NCBI GenBank assembly: GCA_015501595.1
Contig: JADNRX010000033.1
Span: forward strand, 214,345-278,344
Direction: 5' to 3'
DNA from: Hymenopellis radicata
Taxonomy: Eukaryota > Basidiomycota > Agaricomycetes > Agaricales > Physalacriaceae
Length of the DNA: 64,000 nucleotides
Positions 50,189 to 61,326 of this stretch are shown in pieces. Both the position numbers and the translations under genes were made by a program. Each line of letters opens with the position of its first letter. The first letter of the stretch is position 1. The notes under the pieces are model-generated. The model was not told the origin of the DNA and ran no database searches. It saw nothing but the letters and a program-made list of their open reading frames with translations.

Positions 50189-52569
50189 CGATGAGCATAG
50201 CGGAGAGGTGGATGCAAGGACGTGTCCAAGTCTAGTGACGATGTGTACGCAGACCCCGTCCAGAATATCTCCATGTAGCAATGTTGACAATTAGACCCGA
50301 GGAAAGGTGGGGGGCCGAATGTCCCATTTTGTGTGCCCGCCGAAGTAAGAGTCGCGTCGTTCACGGTGCAGCGACGAAGGAGACTGTGTTGCCAGTGAAA
50401 CAACAGCAGAATAAACCCCAAATAAAGGATATGGAACGGGCGTGGATCTCAGAATAAATTCTGGCTCCATTCACGTTCGCGTTGACGAAGCGGGACAGCG
50501 ATGGTGCGCGCCCCAAGACGAGAAAGTAAAACCGGAGATATCACAGCGTATCCAAAGAGATAGGAGTGCAGGCCCAGATGGGCGGGATGTGCTATGACGG
50601 TGGTAAGATAGAACGCCCAATCGAGTAAGTCGTTGGCGCTGGCCGGTTTCGGTCCGGTGATCCGAACAGTAACGAAAACACCCATCGTCTCTCTTCCACA
50701 CTATCACTGACCTCCATGGCTACGCTGCTCTCAGCATACGCCTTCTTCTATCTACTCTCCTGTCCTTGCCATGGCCCCGCCTAAGACTCGGCATAAGGTA
50801 TCCTCAACATCTCGCACCATCTGGCATCAACGTCGGAGGTGTGAAACCAACCACGAGAGACACGGACGTCATCCTTGTAGTGCGTTATCTTTTGCTCGGA
50901 TAGTGCTCTTCTAATTCGGAGAAGGCTCAAGGATATTCTTGGCGATAGCAGATGGACTCGGCATCACAGGTGCGCCCTTGGCCGCACTTCTTGCTCGTCA
51001 AATTCATGACTGACTACGCGTCACAGCACCTCAATGCACGCTACGGTCCCAGGGTAAACCTTGAACTAGGCTGGCTGTAGCATTCGACTGCATCTCCACC
51101 CCAAAGCCAACGTCTGTGCTGCCACTGTGCGAAGGACCGCCTCAACATTACATTGTGATGACGCCTGATCTTTCATTTCGATCACCCAGCGATCTCTTTT
51201 CTGAAACAAGACGCGAATACCCATGGACGAGTGTGACCCACGGCAGCAATTATCGGAGGACGAAAGCCACGGACGGCTGGGAGACTCAGTGAGACACTTG
51301 CTTGGAACATTGGATTCAAAACCCTGCGACCCGAATAGTTATTAAGCACCCACCGAAGGCGCACCGTGACAACCTCTGCCTTCAAAGCCAACGACAAGCC
51401 AACGACTACGACGAGCACAATTATACATGATAGGCATGGGCGACCTGCACGAACCCAAACGATGAACGTGCATAAACAGTGACGATGAGTATGGACGATG
51501 GTGGGCGCGAAACCAGGACCCCGCACTAGCAGGTACAACATCCAGGAATGTAGGTGATGAGAACAACCTTCATGAACAAAGGACCGCACCCATGAGGACG
51601 ACTAGAGGGCAATGTCGCTGATGCAGAACGAATGAGGCTGGCGTACACAAATCAAGGACGACGCGTACAAGGACGACGGTCCTCCACGATGACGACAGCA
51701 CTGATGAAGGACAATGTCCGCAAAGACGACGTCCACCTCCATTCGAAGATGCCTACAATCAAGGACGAAACTGAGGACGAGTTTACGAACATGGAAGACG
51801 AGCAGTAACGAACAGCGCCAACGGGCTGGGATGCCGGGGAGACCAACTCAGTGATAGGTGAGTACTTGTTGTTACACATGGTGTATGGCGCGAATAGGAT
51901 TTTTTTTGGCAATCTTCATACGTTTGACAGTCTTGAGTGTTATTTGTGGACTTGCCGAGTTGAGCGGGTAGTGGGCTTGATCAAGGCAGCTCTATGTTCA
52001 ACTACAACGTTGTCATGCGCTCTATGCCCATGCGCACATTATTTTACGGGCTAACCATCCTTTTCTATTTCTCGCTAGGTCTTGGGTGCCTAGCGCCGCC
52101 CAGGAAAATGAAAAGGGACGGTGCGATGGCGCTCCACGAGCTTCTTTAATGTTGACAAACTGCAGCTATGACTTGACGTGGAGCGTGGTGAAAGGACAGC
52201 GTGCTCAGGCAGACTTCAATGCCCTCAGTTCGGCTAGGACCACAAGAATCATATGGTCGCCAGTGGCAAGAATCAACCACATCACTGAACTAGTTGGAAG
52301 TCGACACGGACAAGGTGACAGACAATGATTTCTCGCACGGCAAGTTCACAAGTGTGCTTCGTCTACTTTACAGTCCACGAGGCGGTTTTGCCATGGCCTG
52401 CTAGTCCGGTGGATATGATCCTCCTAACATGAAGAGGTACGTTCTCCTAGAGCTCTGGTTTCAGGTAATCAGGAGCCTGATCAATACTGTCAGCTGGCCA
52501 CCTATTCTTTACTGCAACTACCACGACGACCATCTCAACCCATTAACGATATCAACAACACCAGCAATC
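50189..52569. other. Long gene-poor interval with ACGA-rich low complexity
   Basis: About 2.4 kb. Between 51350 and 51830 the plus strand is rich in ACGAC, GGACGA and AACGA words, an imperfect simple-sequence composition that also explains the long open frames on the minus strand there. Short fragments near 50770-51060 (such as GAPLAALLARQIHD) could be old coding remnants. No gene is supported. Confidence 0.45.
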
Positions 52570-54438
52570 ATGGGCATCAAAGGACTTTGGACTGTAAGTG
52601 TATTCTCTTTCATTGGTCTGCAAGTCAAGTGAACGTCTTGATAGCAGGTGCACTCTGATCCTCCACCAATCTCTCTGCGAGACCTCTCCGTACGGGAGGG
52701 TGTCGTTCGGAATACCTCAAACTTTCGTGCGTTGAGGATTGGAATCGATGTCAGGCAAGTACGTATTGGTTAGTGCTCTTCACATCCCTTACCTCGAACC
52801 TAGCATCTGGATTTGTCAAGCCACGTATCACGGTCGAACAACTAATGCGGTCGTGACGCTTGCTAGCAAGACTTTTCGCCTCTTCCAACAGACAACCGTC
52901 CTACCTCTTTTCATATTTGATGGACCTAATCGCCCATCTGTCAAATACCGCGGCAGGGGTCACACAACCAACCACTGGTGTGTGGCGCCCTTTAAGACAT
53001 TACTTGAGGCGCTTGGATACGCCTATCAAACCGTGAGGATTGTCATGCATCCTTTCTCTTGACTGACGACCTCATGTAGGCGCCCGGCGAGGCCGAGGCC
53101 GAGCTCGCGTGGCTATGTTCTTCAGGGGCGATCGATGCGGTCTTGACTGAGGACGTTGATGCTGCACTGTTTGGTGCTCCTTGCATTCTTCGCAGGTCAG
53201 CACGTCCTTGTCTCTTTGTACTTCTTTACTTATCACTTTTTCAGTGTTGACTCGGAAGCCAAGGATCAGCAAGTCAAGATTTTTGCCAACTTTAAGCTCT
53301 CACGCTTTGAAATGGTCTTTGTGGCTCTTCTTGCTGGTGGCGACTATCACGTACACTGTTTGCTACCTCATCTCAACTTGTACTAACTCCTCAATTCAGT
53401 CAGGACTTTCAGGATGCGGTCTCAAGTCAGCTATTCGGCTTTCAGGGACTGACATCGCCAACGACCTTATGATAAATGCACAATCTATGGACGAGGCCAC
53501 TCTTTCTCGGTTTCTACCAAAATGGCGACGCTCGTTTCGTGCGTTTCTGGGCACACACCCCAACAAGATCATTCGCAAGATCCGGGTTCCAGAGAACTTT
53601 CTCACTGCACCTCTTATCGGTCTCTATCTTCATCCCTTGACCTCAGAGCACGTATCTGCCCCTCCCATTCTTTCCTACCAAGCTCCAAATCTCAGGCAGC
53701 TCGCTGCCTTCATGATGACACATCTCTCGTCCGCGAACACAGCGCCAAAGATGCTTAAGAAGCTTGACTCCCTGATCTTCCCAGGTATAGCCATACGTGA
53801 TCTGCTCAAAGTTCAACTTGGGCTTGATGGCACTCTGGAGACCGATATCTGTCCTCATCATGTTTTGGATTCTCTCACAAAGCCTCGATCGGATCAACGC
53901 GATCGCGTAGCCGCAGGCCTGGTTTATGTTCGCCTCAGCATCAGTAATTTTATGCTGCTCGAAGTTTCAAGTGGCATGGTTGATGGCGGCTATCCTGGCA
54001 ACTATCATCAGACTCTGTTTGATGATGGACCGCACTATGCCAGAGTATGGCTTTCGAGAGAGCTTTATGAGTTCGTCTTAGGTATTTCTTGTCTGATGCT
54101 CAGATATATATAAGGATAACACTCTTTCAGGTCCACAAATCAGCCAACTGGCAGTTGTAAATGCTGGAGGGTCTAATATGAGTACGGATGACGCCAACAA
54201 TAACGGCTCTGAAGACGAGATTGATGGAGGGAAGAATATTGGTTCGTCTTACAATGATGATGCGTCTGGTACAGAGGACGCCTCGGTGACATCTGTGGGA
54301 GAAGTAACCTCTGGCGACGAAGATCTGAGTGGTCAGAAGGGGTGTAGCAGTGGCGGCATGGAGAGGAACGGTGAAGAGACGAGTTTCTTCATGATTACTC
54401 AGGTCAACGGTAAACAGATCTGGGAGTTAATTGATTAG
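52570..54438 (+). CDS. XPG/Rad2-fold nuclease of the GEN1/YEN1-like type
   Basis: XPG-fold nucleases cut branched or flapped DNA; GEN1/YEN1 members cut Holliday junctions. The first exon is MGIKGLWT and joins VHSDPPPISLRDLSVREGVV. The XPG-N domain has RIGIDVSIW (active-site Asp) and LFIFDGPNRPSVKYRGRG. The XPG-I domain has APGEAEAELAWLCSSGAIDA followed by VLTEDVDAALFGAPCILR, with the catalytic Glu pair and Asp pair. Next comes LLAGGDYHSGLSGCGLKSAI, the H2TH region. A long C-terminal half (FLPKWRRSFRAFLGTHPNKI and PENFLTAPLIGLYLHP) ends in an acidic Ser-rich tail with TSFFMITQVNGKQIWELID. The intron at 52755-52803 uses a GC donor with perfect GCAAGT. All other junctions join in phase. This type of XPG gene is often expanded in agaricomycetes. 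Confidence 0.88.
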
Positions 54439-54446
54439 GATCAAGT

Positions 54447-55903
54447 ATGATAGTGGCAACATATGAGTCTTTTCATCGCCACTCCAAGTCAGAGCATGCG
54501 CACCACGTCCTTCTGGAGCCCTTCGGCTCGAGGCTTACCACGGCCAACCGTCACGTGGCTACTACTCCTTACTTCCACGCCAGCAACAATGAATTAACGA
54601 CCTCCCACGAGAAATATCAAATTCCCACAATTCCATTCATAGACATGACGCAGAAAGATATTCTGACGGCCTGCGTTCGTGGTTCTCGTCCCCTTCACGA
54701 GATAGACCTTCCTTGGCTTCATTACAGCATTGCGGGGTATAGCCAGGAGGCGTCTGATCTTAACGACGTCGTCGACCATTTCACGCAAGGCCGAGATGCC
54801 GTAGCGTCGGACTCACTCCTCTCCCTCCACGCCGCCTCGATATCTCCCGTCCGGGTCTTACCCCAGGAGCTCTTGAGCACCATCTTCTACTACGCGTCAT
54901 TCAAGGTTACCGACTCGCTAAATTATAAATCTGGGTGTCCGTGGGTTTTAGGACGGGTGTGCGGGTTGTGGCGCGACACCCTGCTATCAACGCCGCTTCT
55001 CTGGTCCGCCGTGGTCTTGGACTTGCAATACAGCCCCCATTCCCCCCAGATTCTTACTGAATACCTCCGTCGCTCCGGTAGTCATCCTCTGCACATCGGT
55101 GCTACCTTTGAGCACGAGTGTCTGTTAGAATGCTGTCGGCCTCCGTACGGCCATGAGGTCTTCAATGTTCTCACTCAGGAAAGTCGTCGCTGGCGCGTCG
55201 TAGAGCTGCGCATCGACGGCCAGCTTTTGGCGCCTCTCATGTCCATGGCCGGTAAATTGGAGCAGCTAGAGGAATTTTATCTGTATCCATTCCCTGCCTT
55301 CCATGAGAGGGATGGCAGGGAAGCCGTACTCTTCGACACCGGAGACGTGGAAAAGGTATCTCCCATGAAAATGCTCCTCCACCTGCCGTCACTTCGGCGG
55401 GTAGACATTCGGGGATTGTGCGTGGACGAAGTGACCACGGCTCTTGGGGCTTCCTCTTTGACGCACTATGCCTTTGAGCTGATGTGACACGTCTCAAGGT
55501 CGACTGCATTCGGCAGTATCCACTTCTTGACGAATGTTACGTGCACGCTGTCGCGTTTGCGGACAGTCTCGATTCCGAACCAGTTAGACACGACAAAGTA
55601 CGATGCCTCACCAGGAACACCTCGCAGATCCTTCCGTTTCTTCACCTCCCAGCCTTGACCACAATCTGTTTCGACGTAACGTCGTCGGACAAACTCTGCA
55701 TAGCGGATGTGGCAGAGTTCCTCCACAGGTCAAAATGCATCTTGACTAGCTTCAATCTTTGGCTGCAGTACGACACGGAGGACCAAACCCTTTGCAGCGA
55801 TGTTGTTGGTCTCTCCGAGATCCAATCTGCCCACTGTCTCAATATCGCGTTCGAGGGGAATTATTGCGACGCTGGGATTCCGGGGCAACTTGTTTACAAG
55901 TGA
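54447..55903 (+). pseudogene. F-box-like domain protein with one frame shift
   Basis: Agaricomycetes carry large families of such proteins, thought to recruit targets to SCF ubiquitin ligases. The F-box core is SPVRVLPQELLSTIFYYASF, then CPWVLGRVCGLWRDTLLSTP with LLWSAVVLDL. Next are LTEYLRRSGSHPLHIGATF and an LRR-like region (LEQLEEFYLYPFPAF, then LLHLPSLRRVDIRGLCVDE). At about 55480-55490 the frame ends LTHYAFELM-stop, while another frame continues DVTRLKVDCIRQYPLLDECY. That leads to LPFLHLPALTTICFDVTSSD and FLHRSKCILTSFNLWLQYD, the usual C-terminal part of the family, down to 55903. The first ATG is at 54453. A one-base indel is the simplest explanation. Confidence 0.8.
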
Positions 55904-56261
55904 CCCGGCTTACAGGACTATAGGGATGCTCAAATCGTACAGGCACCGCCATATACCTTTTATATCCAAATTGATCTCTTTTATTGCCTTATCCGTCTGT
56001 CATTGCATTACTAATGCATTAACTAATCGTCACGCTGTGGATTCCTGTGGGTCCATTTCCTTTGTATCCGTTCCTACGTAGCTTTCTCTTTCTTTTTTGC
56101 GTACCGGCATCTTTCTTTCATTGCATATTCCTTGTGGTTCTATTCTCTTGGCCTTTAGTGAAGCCAGCGACTGTCCTGATCCCTGTGTGCGTTCTCCGCC
56201 TCCTCCTCTCACTAAATTATCCATCTTCATTTGATGTATTCATGCCCTCCCCTCTTGATAT
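55904..56261. other. 3' flank and AT-rich spacer
   Basis: A pyrimidine-rich spacer (many TTTCTTTC and CTTTC words) after the F-box gene and before the MITE. I see no coding sequence. Confidence 0.5.
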
Positions 56262-56498
56262 TACTGTACACTTTTAATCAATTCGTCAGTCACAGGTCAC
56301 AGGCAACCTCGAACTGACGAAATGTCACAACTGTCACTTGAAATCTTGCGAAAACTGCCCCGGCGGGGCCCCCGCCGTGCTCCCGCCGCAGCTCCGCCGC
56401 GGCGGCTATTACCCGATATAGTAATCTGACGAATTGAAAATTTCGTCAGGCAGGTCACACATCACATGGCCTGACGAATTGATTAAAAGTGTACAGTA
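56262..56498. mobile_element. Mariner-type MITE with 26-bp terminal inverted repeats
   Basis: The left end CTGTACACTTTTAATCAATT (then CGTCAG) at 56264 is the exact reverse complement of the right end, which finishes ATTGATTAAAAGTGTACAG at 56496. Both ends are flanked by TA (56262-56263 and 56497-56498), the target duplication typical of Tc1/mariner elements. The element is 233 bp between the TA pairs and carries no transposase frame. Inside there are further copies of CTGACGAA in both orientations, one pair forming a small hairpin (CTGACGAATTGAAAATTTCG), and a GC-rich block (GCCCCGGCGGGGC and CCGCCGCGGCGGC). Confidence 0.88.
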
Positions 56499-56639
56499 TC
56501 CTTGACACTCCCGCTTTTACTCCCGCTTTTACTCCGCCTCGTAGTCTTCTCCACCGCTGCCAACAGCATCATTATGCGGGCTGTCCAAATCGGGCAGTCG
56601 CACTCTTTCTTTGACTGCCACTTCAATCTTCTCGTTTTT

Positions 56640-57240
56640 TCCGGCAGGTCCGCTGGCGTTATAGCCTTTCTCGCGCGTACTCTACACGGTAGCAGCTGAC
56701 CACACGCTATGTTTAACGAACGGCACTACTGGCCAGCGTGTGCGGAAAATACGTGCGCGCCGAGAGATAATCAATACCGTGGACAGGACGATCGCTGGGG
56801 GCGCAGGAACCGAGCTCGTTGCTACAGGCTCCGACGATGGAACCGTTGAAATATGGGAAGGTCGAGAGGAGGGCGGAAAAATCGCAGTTTCCACCCTATA
56901 GATAGTACTTATGCCTGGTAGCGGCAGTCCGTTGGGGTGCAAATGGCACCAACTTGTATGTCGGCGCGTTGGATAACGAGATACGTGTACGCGTTTTCTT
57001 TCTTCTTTGTCTCCGTTTAATAATGATTTGCCAGGTGTACGACTTCCGCAAGGGTGAACAGGTTTACATCACCGATACCCACATCCTTGTCACTTACACC
57101 CAACGGAAACTTTCTGCTTTCCCCCTCCTTCTCTTCACAAACTCTGATTCACGATGTTCGACCTTTTGCGCTGTCTCCAATGTACTCCAGGGCGCACCCG
57201 CTGGTTTCGAGAACACACTGCTGAGATTGACTCGTCCTCC
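56640..57240 (+). pseudogene. Truncated U5 snRNP 40-kDa-like WD40 gene
   Basis: The sequence resembles the WD40 protein SNRNP40 (a U5 snRNP subunit). Recognisable blocks: RVLYTVAADHTLCLTNGTTG, then QRVRKIRARREIINTVDRTI, then GTELVATGSDDGTVEIWEGR with EEGGKIAVSTL. After a gap come NGTNLYVGALDNEIRV and YDFRKGEQVY (joined by a 54-nt intron), then SLSLTPNGNFLLSPSFSS with QTLIHDVRPF, and LQGAPAGFENTLLR. The N-terminal WD repeats and the C-terminal repeat are missing, and at least three frame changes separate the blocks. The MITE ends only about 140 bp upstream of the first block, so the missing 5' part lies at or beyond the insertion. It is a decayed copy. Confidence 0.72.
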
Positions 57241-58140
57241 TCCCAAGTGTCTCGTCTTCGACGTCGTCTCTGACCACGCTTTAACTCTCTGGTAAGTCGT
57301 TTCTAGTCTGCAGTCGCCACAGAGCTCGCCAACAATATTGACAGACTTTCTTGTCCCACCGTTAATGCCTGCCGACTTGGATCCAGGACCGATTCCCAGC
57401 ATGTCTGTTGAACATTGTTGGAGAGCACCAATACAGCTCGACGTTATTCGAGTTGATCTTCGGATGGAGGCGCTGTGGGCCCGGCTTGCGCTGGGGCTTC
57501 GTGTCGTCCAGCTTCAGCCCGTCCACCCACGCCGCAATTTCGTCTTCTATCCGGTCGTGGTTGGCTATGGTGGTGGTGCGGCTCCCTGTCGTCGATGTTG
57601 TTAGACTCCTCGTCGCGCATAGCGATTATAGCATCCCATTCTTCAGCGGCTTCAGCATACACGCGGAGGACCTCTATTCGCGATGACACATTGACGGGGT
57701 ACAGGGACCTTCTGACAGATATCGGGTCATTGAATCAGCGGATGTTTGGTGCGTTTTCATTTCGCCTCACTTATCACTTCGTGACCTTCTGGTAGATGTC
57801 GGCGCCTATTCTTCGCTTCACACAAGTCTCAGTTCCTCCTACTTGCGATCTTTCTTCTTACTATCATGATCCAATTAGCCGTGTCTTTCTTCGACCCGTG
57901 CCGACTTCCTGGACCACACGGATGTCATTCTCGTTGACTCTCGTTCGCCCTCTCTTCGTTGCGCCGTCGCTGTTATTGTCCAAATGTCCATCTTGCAATC
58001 TTGACAACCTCCATGCGTTCCCAGGACAATATTACTTCTATTCGATACATATTTGAATGCCTATTTGACTCCTACTCCGCCCTTCGTCGCCCGACAACAG
58101 CAAAATGTCGCTGGCGTGCGCATGCATCCGGAATCGCACG
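57241..58140. other. Interval with no supported gene
   Basis: Several open frames are present but none gives a recognisable protein. It may contain eroded flanks of the WD40 copy. Confidence 0.4.
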
Positions 58141-58500
58141 ACTTCGACCCAAGTGGACTTCTGGAATGGACATCGGCGAAGCACTCCGCGATGTGAAGCG
58201 GGACGCGCCAGTTCTGCAGAGCATGCAAGAGGCTATCACGGCTGTGCAAGAGTAGGCAGCCCCCACCTCGTCAAAGCTGTATTCCGATGCTTATCCCGCC
58301 AACAGCTGCCTCATGGATATCAAGACGCAGATGCACGGCTGGTCAATGCTCCCAAAGATGGAAGCTTTTCTTCGGCAGAAGGAGATCAATCGCGACATCG
58401 AGAGAAACCATGGGAAAATATCGGGTTGTTTGACGCGCTTTGAGGTATGTTATAACCCTACATGCTTAAAATGATTTTGGTCCCTCATCATTGTGTTTTC
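58140..58500 (+). pseudogene. Eroded fragment of a helical protein
   Basis: Blocks GEALRDVKRDAPVLQSMQEA, then PANSCLMDIKTQMHGWSMLP with KMEAFLRQKEINRDIERNHG, and after an intron-like gap MGIHRWQEDFAFR are helical and charged. They have a faint likeness to the helical N-terminal adaptor regions found on fungal kinase- or NACHT-type proteins. This is a weak impression. No full gene can be assembled. Confidence 0.3.
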
Positions 58501-58859
58501 TAGTGGTTTTCACGTATGGGCATCCACCGCTGGCAGGAAGATTTCGCGTTTCGACCAGCTTCAAGTCCTCCAATCGCTCCCTGCAATCCAGGATGCCCAA
58601 GCGTTTATTGCTGCCGCGGTCACACAAAACACTGAGACTGCAGAATTTCATACCGGGGCACGGCCTGTGAGCGCATACGGTGGGGGAACGTCTGCCATGA
58701 CGAGGTGAGTGCGTAGCATAGATGCTGCTTATGCTGTACCAATTGATTACAGACCTATTCCACCAAGGAGGCCTTCCGCGACGAGCCAAAGCTTCTTCTC
58801 TCCGAAACAATTTGCTGCCAATTCTCTCGACGACGTCGATTAGCCTTGGATTAGGCCAT

Positions 58860-60870
58860 ACAAACCTGAAGGATATATCAATGGAATCGGTTAAGCTGGC
58901 GAGTGCAGTCGAGTTAGGACTCTCCGTCGATGGTGCTGGAGATGGCAGGCAGGCATCGAGGGAGATAAGCCGACGCTGCCCTGCCAGTCAGAGAAACATC
59001 TTTCCATTCATGACTCGAATCGGACATCGTCTTACCACTCTCTGGTTCTCCAAACGTCCATGCAGAGTGGAAGGACGACGTTTGATCCTAGAGCAGACGC
59101 CATGGGACATTTCCAAGGACTTTCCCTACCCACGCGTACTCGAATACGATGTCCAGGAGGGCACTTGGTTGCGCCTCGACGTGCACCCGGTCACTGGTGA
59201 TATCATCTTTTGGTATGGTCGGCGACGTGTACTGCATTGCCGCCGACGACGCGTACACAGCGAGCGATGCTGTCGCCGTATCCCACCCCGTCCTGACTGG
59301 CGTGCCATACGACTCAGATCCCCATTTCTCGCCAGAAGGTGACAGGATTGTCTTCAGAAGCGATGCTGGTCTGGGATTGGGTAACATCTGGGTGACTGCT
59401 TGGAAAGGATGTACTGAAATGAACGTGGAGACTACGCGCGATTCTGGTATGACTCATGCGCATATATTCGGTGAAGTTGACTCACGAATCTCCAGCTCAA
59501 CGTATAACAAACGAGACGTATCGCTTCATGAGTGACGCGCGTTTCCACCCATCCGGAGACAAAGTTGTGGTCACCAAATGGTTCACCAGTTCACGTTCGA
59601 TTGGTGCTGGCGACGGTTGGGAGTTTCCTATCCCTGCTCTTGGATCCAACACCCCCGTTTCTGCAGGCACCGGTACCAGGCTACTCGAACGTACCCTGCC
59701 AGCAGGATTCGACGACTATGGCGAGGAGCAAATTGGTCCAGAACAGTCTCTATGGCACGGCGATGATAGTCTCCAACATCCGAGACAGTATATCGTTTGA
59801 GTACAGCAAAGGTACATCTGCTATCCGCCCTGGTGTCGATCTGCTTTCTTATTTTAGCAACTAGATGTGCACAACGGAATTTATTCCATCTTCGAGAGAG
59901 ACCTCACGACCCTGCAGACGGTGACGCTCGTAGACGCGTTTCCGGGTGGTGCATCTCGCCCGGAGCTCTCTCGCGATGGACGTACACTCGCTTTTGTTTG
60001 TCGCATCCGTGACCACGAAATTCTTGTTTTTTCAAAGACCTCGTCACTGGAACCATTCACTACATTTGGGACGGGCTCTCCTACGACGTAACCGTCATCT
60101 ACGCTCCCATGGGGACGTATCCTTCCTTTGCCTTTTCACCTGACGACTCGGCTGTTATTATCTGGGCCGCGGGACAAATATGGTCTGTACCGCTCTCCGA
60201 AAACGAGTTTGGAGGTCTCAGGCGGGACGCCCAAGCCCATCAAATTTACAGCGCATATCAAGAAGTACCTTGGAAAGCTGAGAACCATTGACGATATTGA
60301 CCTCGTTGGAATCGAGACGGCCGACACGCAGCGTAGGGCGTTCAAGGATCTCCGTGCTGATGCTTCGGGCAAGAGAGTCGTCTTCCAAGCCGCAGGAGAG
60401 ACGTTCGTTCAGGTTGTTGGGGCCAAGAAACCAACTAAGGTTCCTGTTCTATACGATTCTATTGCGAAGATGGTTGATATGGGACTCAAGACTTTCATTG
60501 GCGCTCATGGAGAGCCGCCGCTCCTACGAGATGTCCTTTGCTCAGGCTGGTGGTCTAAGCAACTATCGAGTAAATTCATTACCTCGACGGGATTGAGATT
60601 GAGCCTCATCTGTCTCGTAGGTCTACCAGGCAGCCACCTCGCATGCCGCCCAGACGCTGGGTCTTTTCTTCCCTTGGCTCGTTAAGCGCCGGGAAACTCG
60701 CCGATTTCGTTGTGTTTGAAGCTGGCGCGGATGTGCTTGGTGGACGCATGCCCGAATCGTTGAAGATTGTGTATGTTGCGCGGGGTGGGCGTATTTGGGA
60801 GGCCGAGACGATGGCGGAGCTCTGGCCGGTGAAGGGGAGGAAGCAGGCTATGCCGCCGTTTAATCCTTGA
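58860..60870 (+). pseudogene. Decayed TolB-like/amidohydrolase fusion gene with a large internal deletion
   Basis: The intact family in fungi is a large secreted protein with a TolB-like beta-propeller followed by a metal-dependent amidohydrolase. Here the propeller part is visible in shifting frames: PWDISKDFPYPRVLEYDVQE with GTWLRLDVHPVTGDI, then GVPYDSDPHFSPEGDRIVFR and SDAGLGLGNIWV. Next come NETYRFMSDARFHPSGDK, DVHNGIYSIFERDLTTLQ and GGASRPELSRDGRTLAFV, then MGTYPSFAFSPDDSAVIIWA. The block VVFQAAGETFVQVVGAKKPT with KVPVL is joined directly to YDSIAKMVDMGLKTFIGAHG and EPPL. In the family several hundred residues, including the HxH metal site, lie between them. The C-terminal end LGSLSAGKLADFVVFEAGAD runs to QAMPPFNP and stop. 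With the catalytic core gone and several shifts, the copy cannot be active. Confidence 0.75.
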
Positions 60871-61326
60871 GCGTGTAGTCTTGGACAAATAATCTTGGTT
60901 CATTAACTGTAGTTAGTAAAAGGGAATTAAATCTCGGCGCGGAGACATACAGTTGCCTATGCGTCGGTATAACGGCGCAACCATGTACTCAATTCTGTTA
61001 CTATATTGCTGGAAACTTACTACTATTGAAATTCTCACTTAGACTGGGTCTCGAAAGCCTACGTGTGACGACGTGACGTAACACCCTCGATTCTTTCCCC
61101 TCACGCCGATTGGTCTTTTCCCCGTCTTCCACACGCGCCATCGGCAATACGACGCCCATTTGACGCGTAATCCAGTGCGAATGAGCGACTGGTACCTATG
61201 TCGACCTCAAAAAAAACGAAAGAATGGCGGCAATGACGGGTTGCAGTCAATTAAAGGTGCGTCTACTGGCCTGCAGTCGATAAGCGCGCCATTGACAACG
61301 GTGGCGGAGCAGATCATATTGCAACG
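60871..61326. other. Intergenic region
   Basis: Spacer between the amidohydrolase remnant and the next decayed gene. I see no TATA box or RNA gene. Confidence 0.4.

Noticed and set aside
51182..51912. Several long minus-strand frames
   Set aside because: They arise from ACGA-rich low-complexity DNA, which has few stop codons on the other strand.
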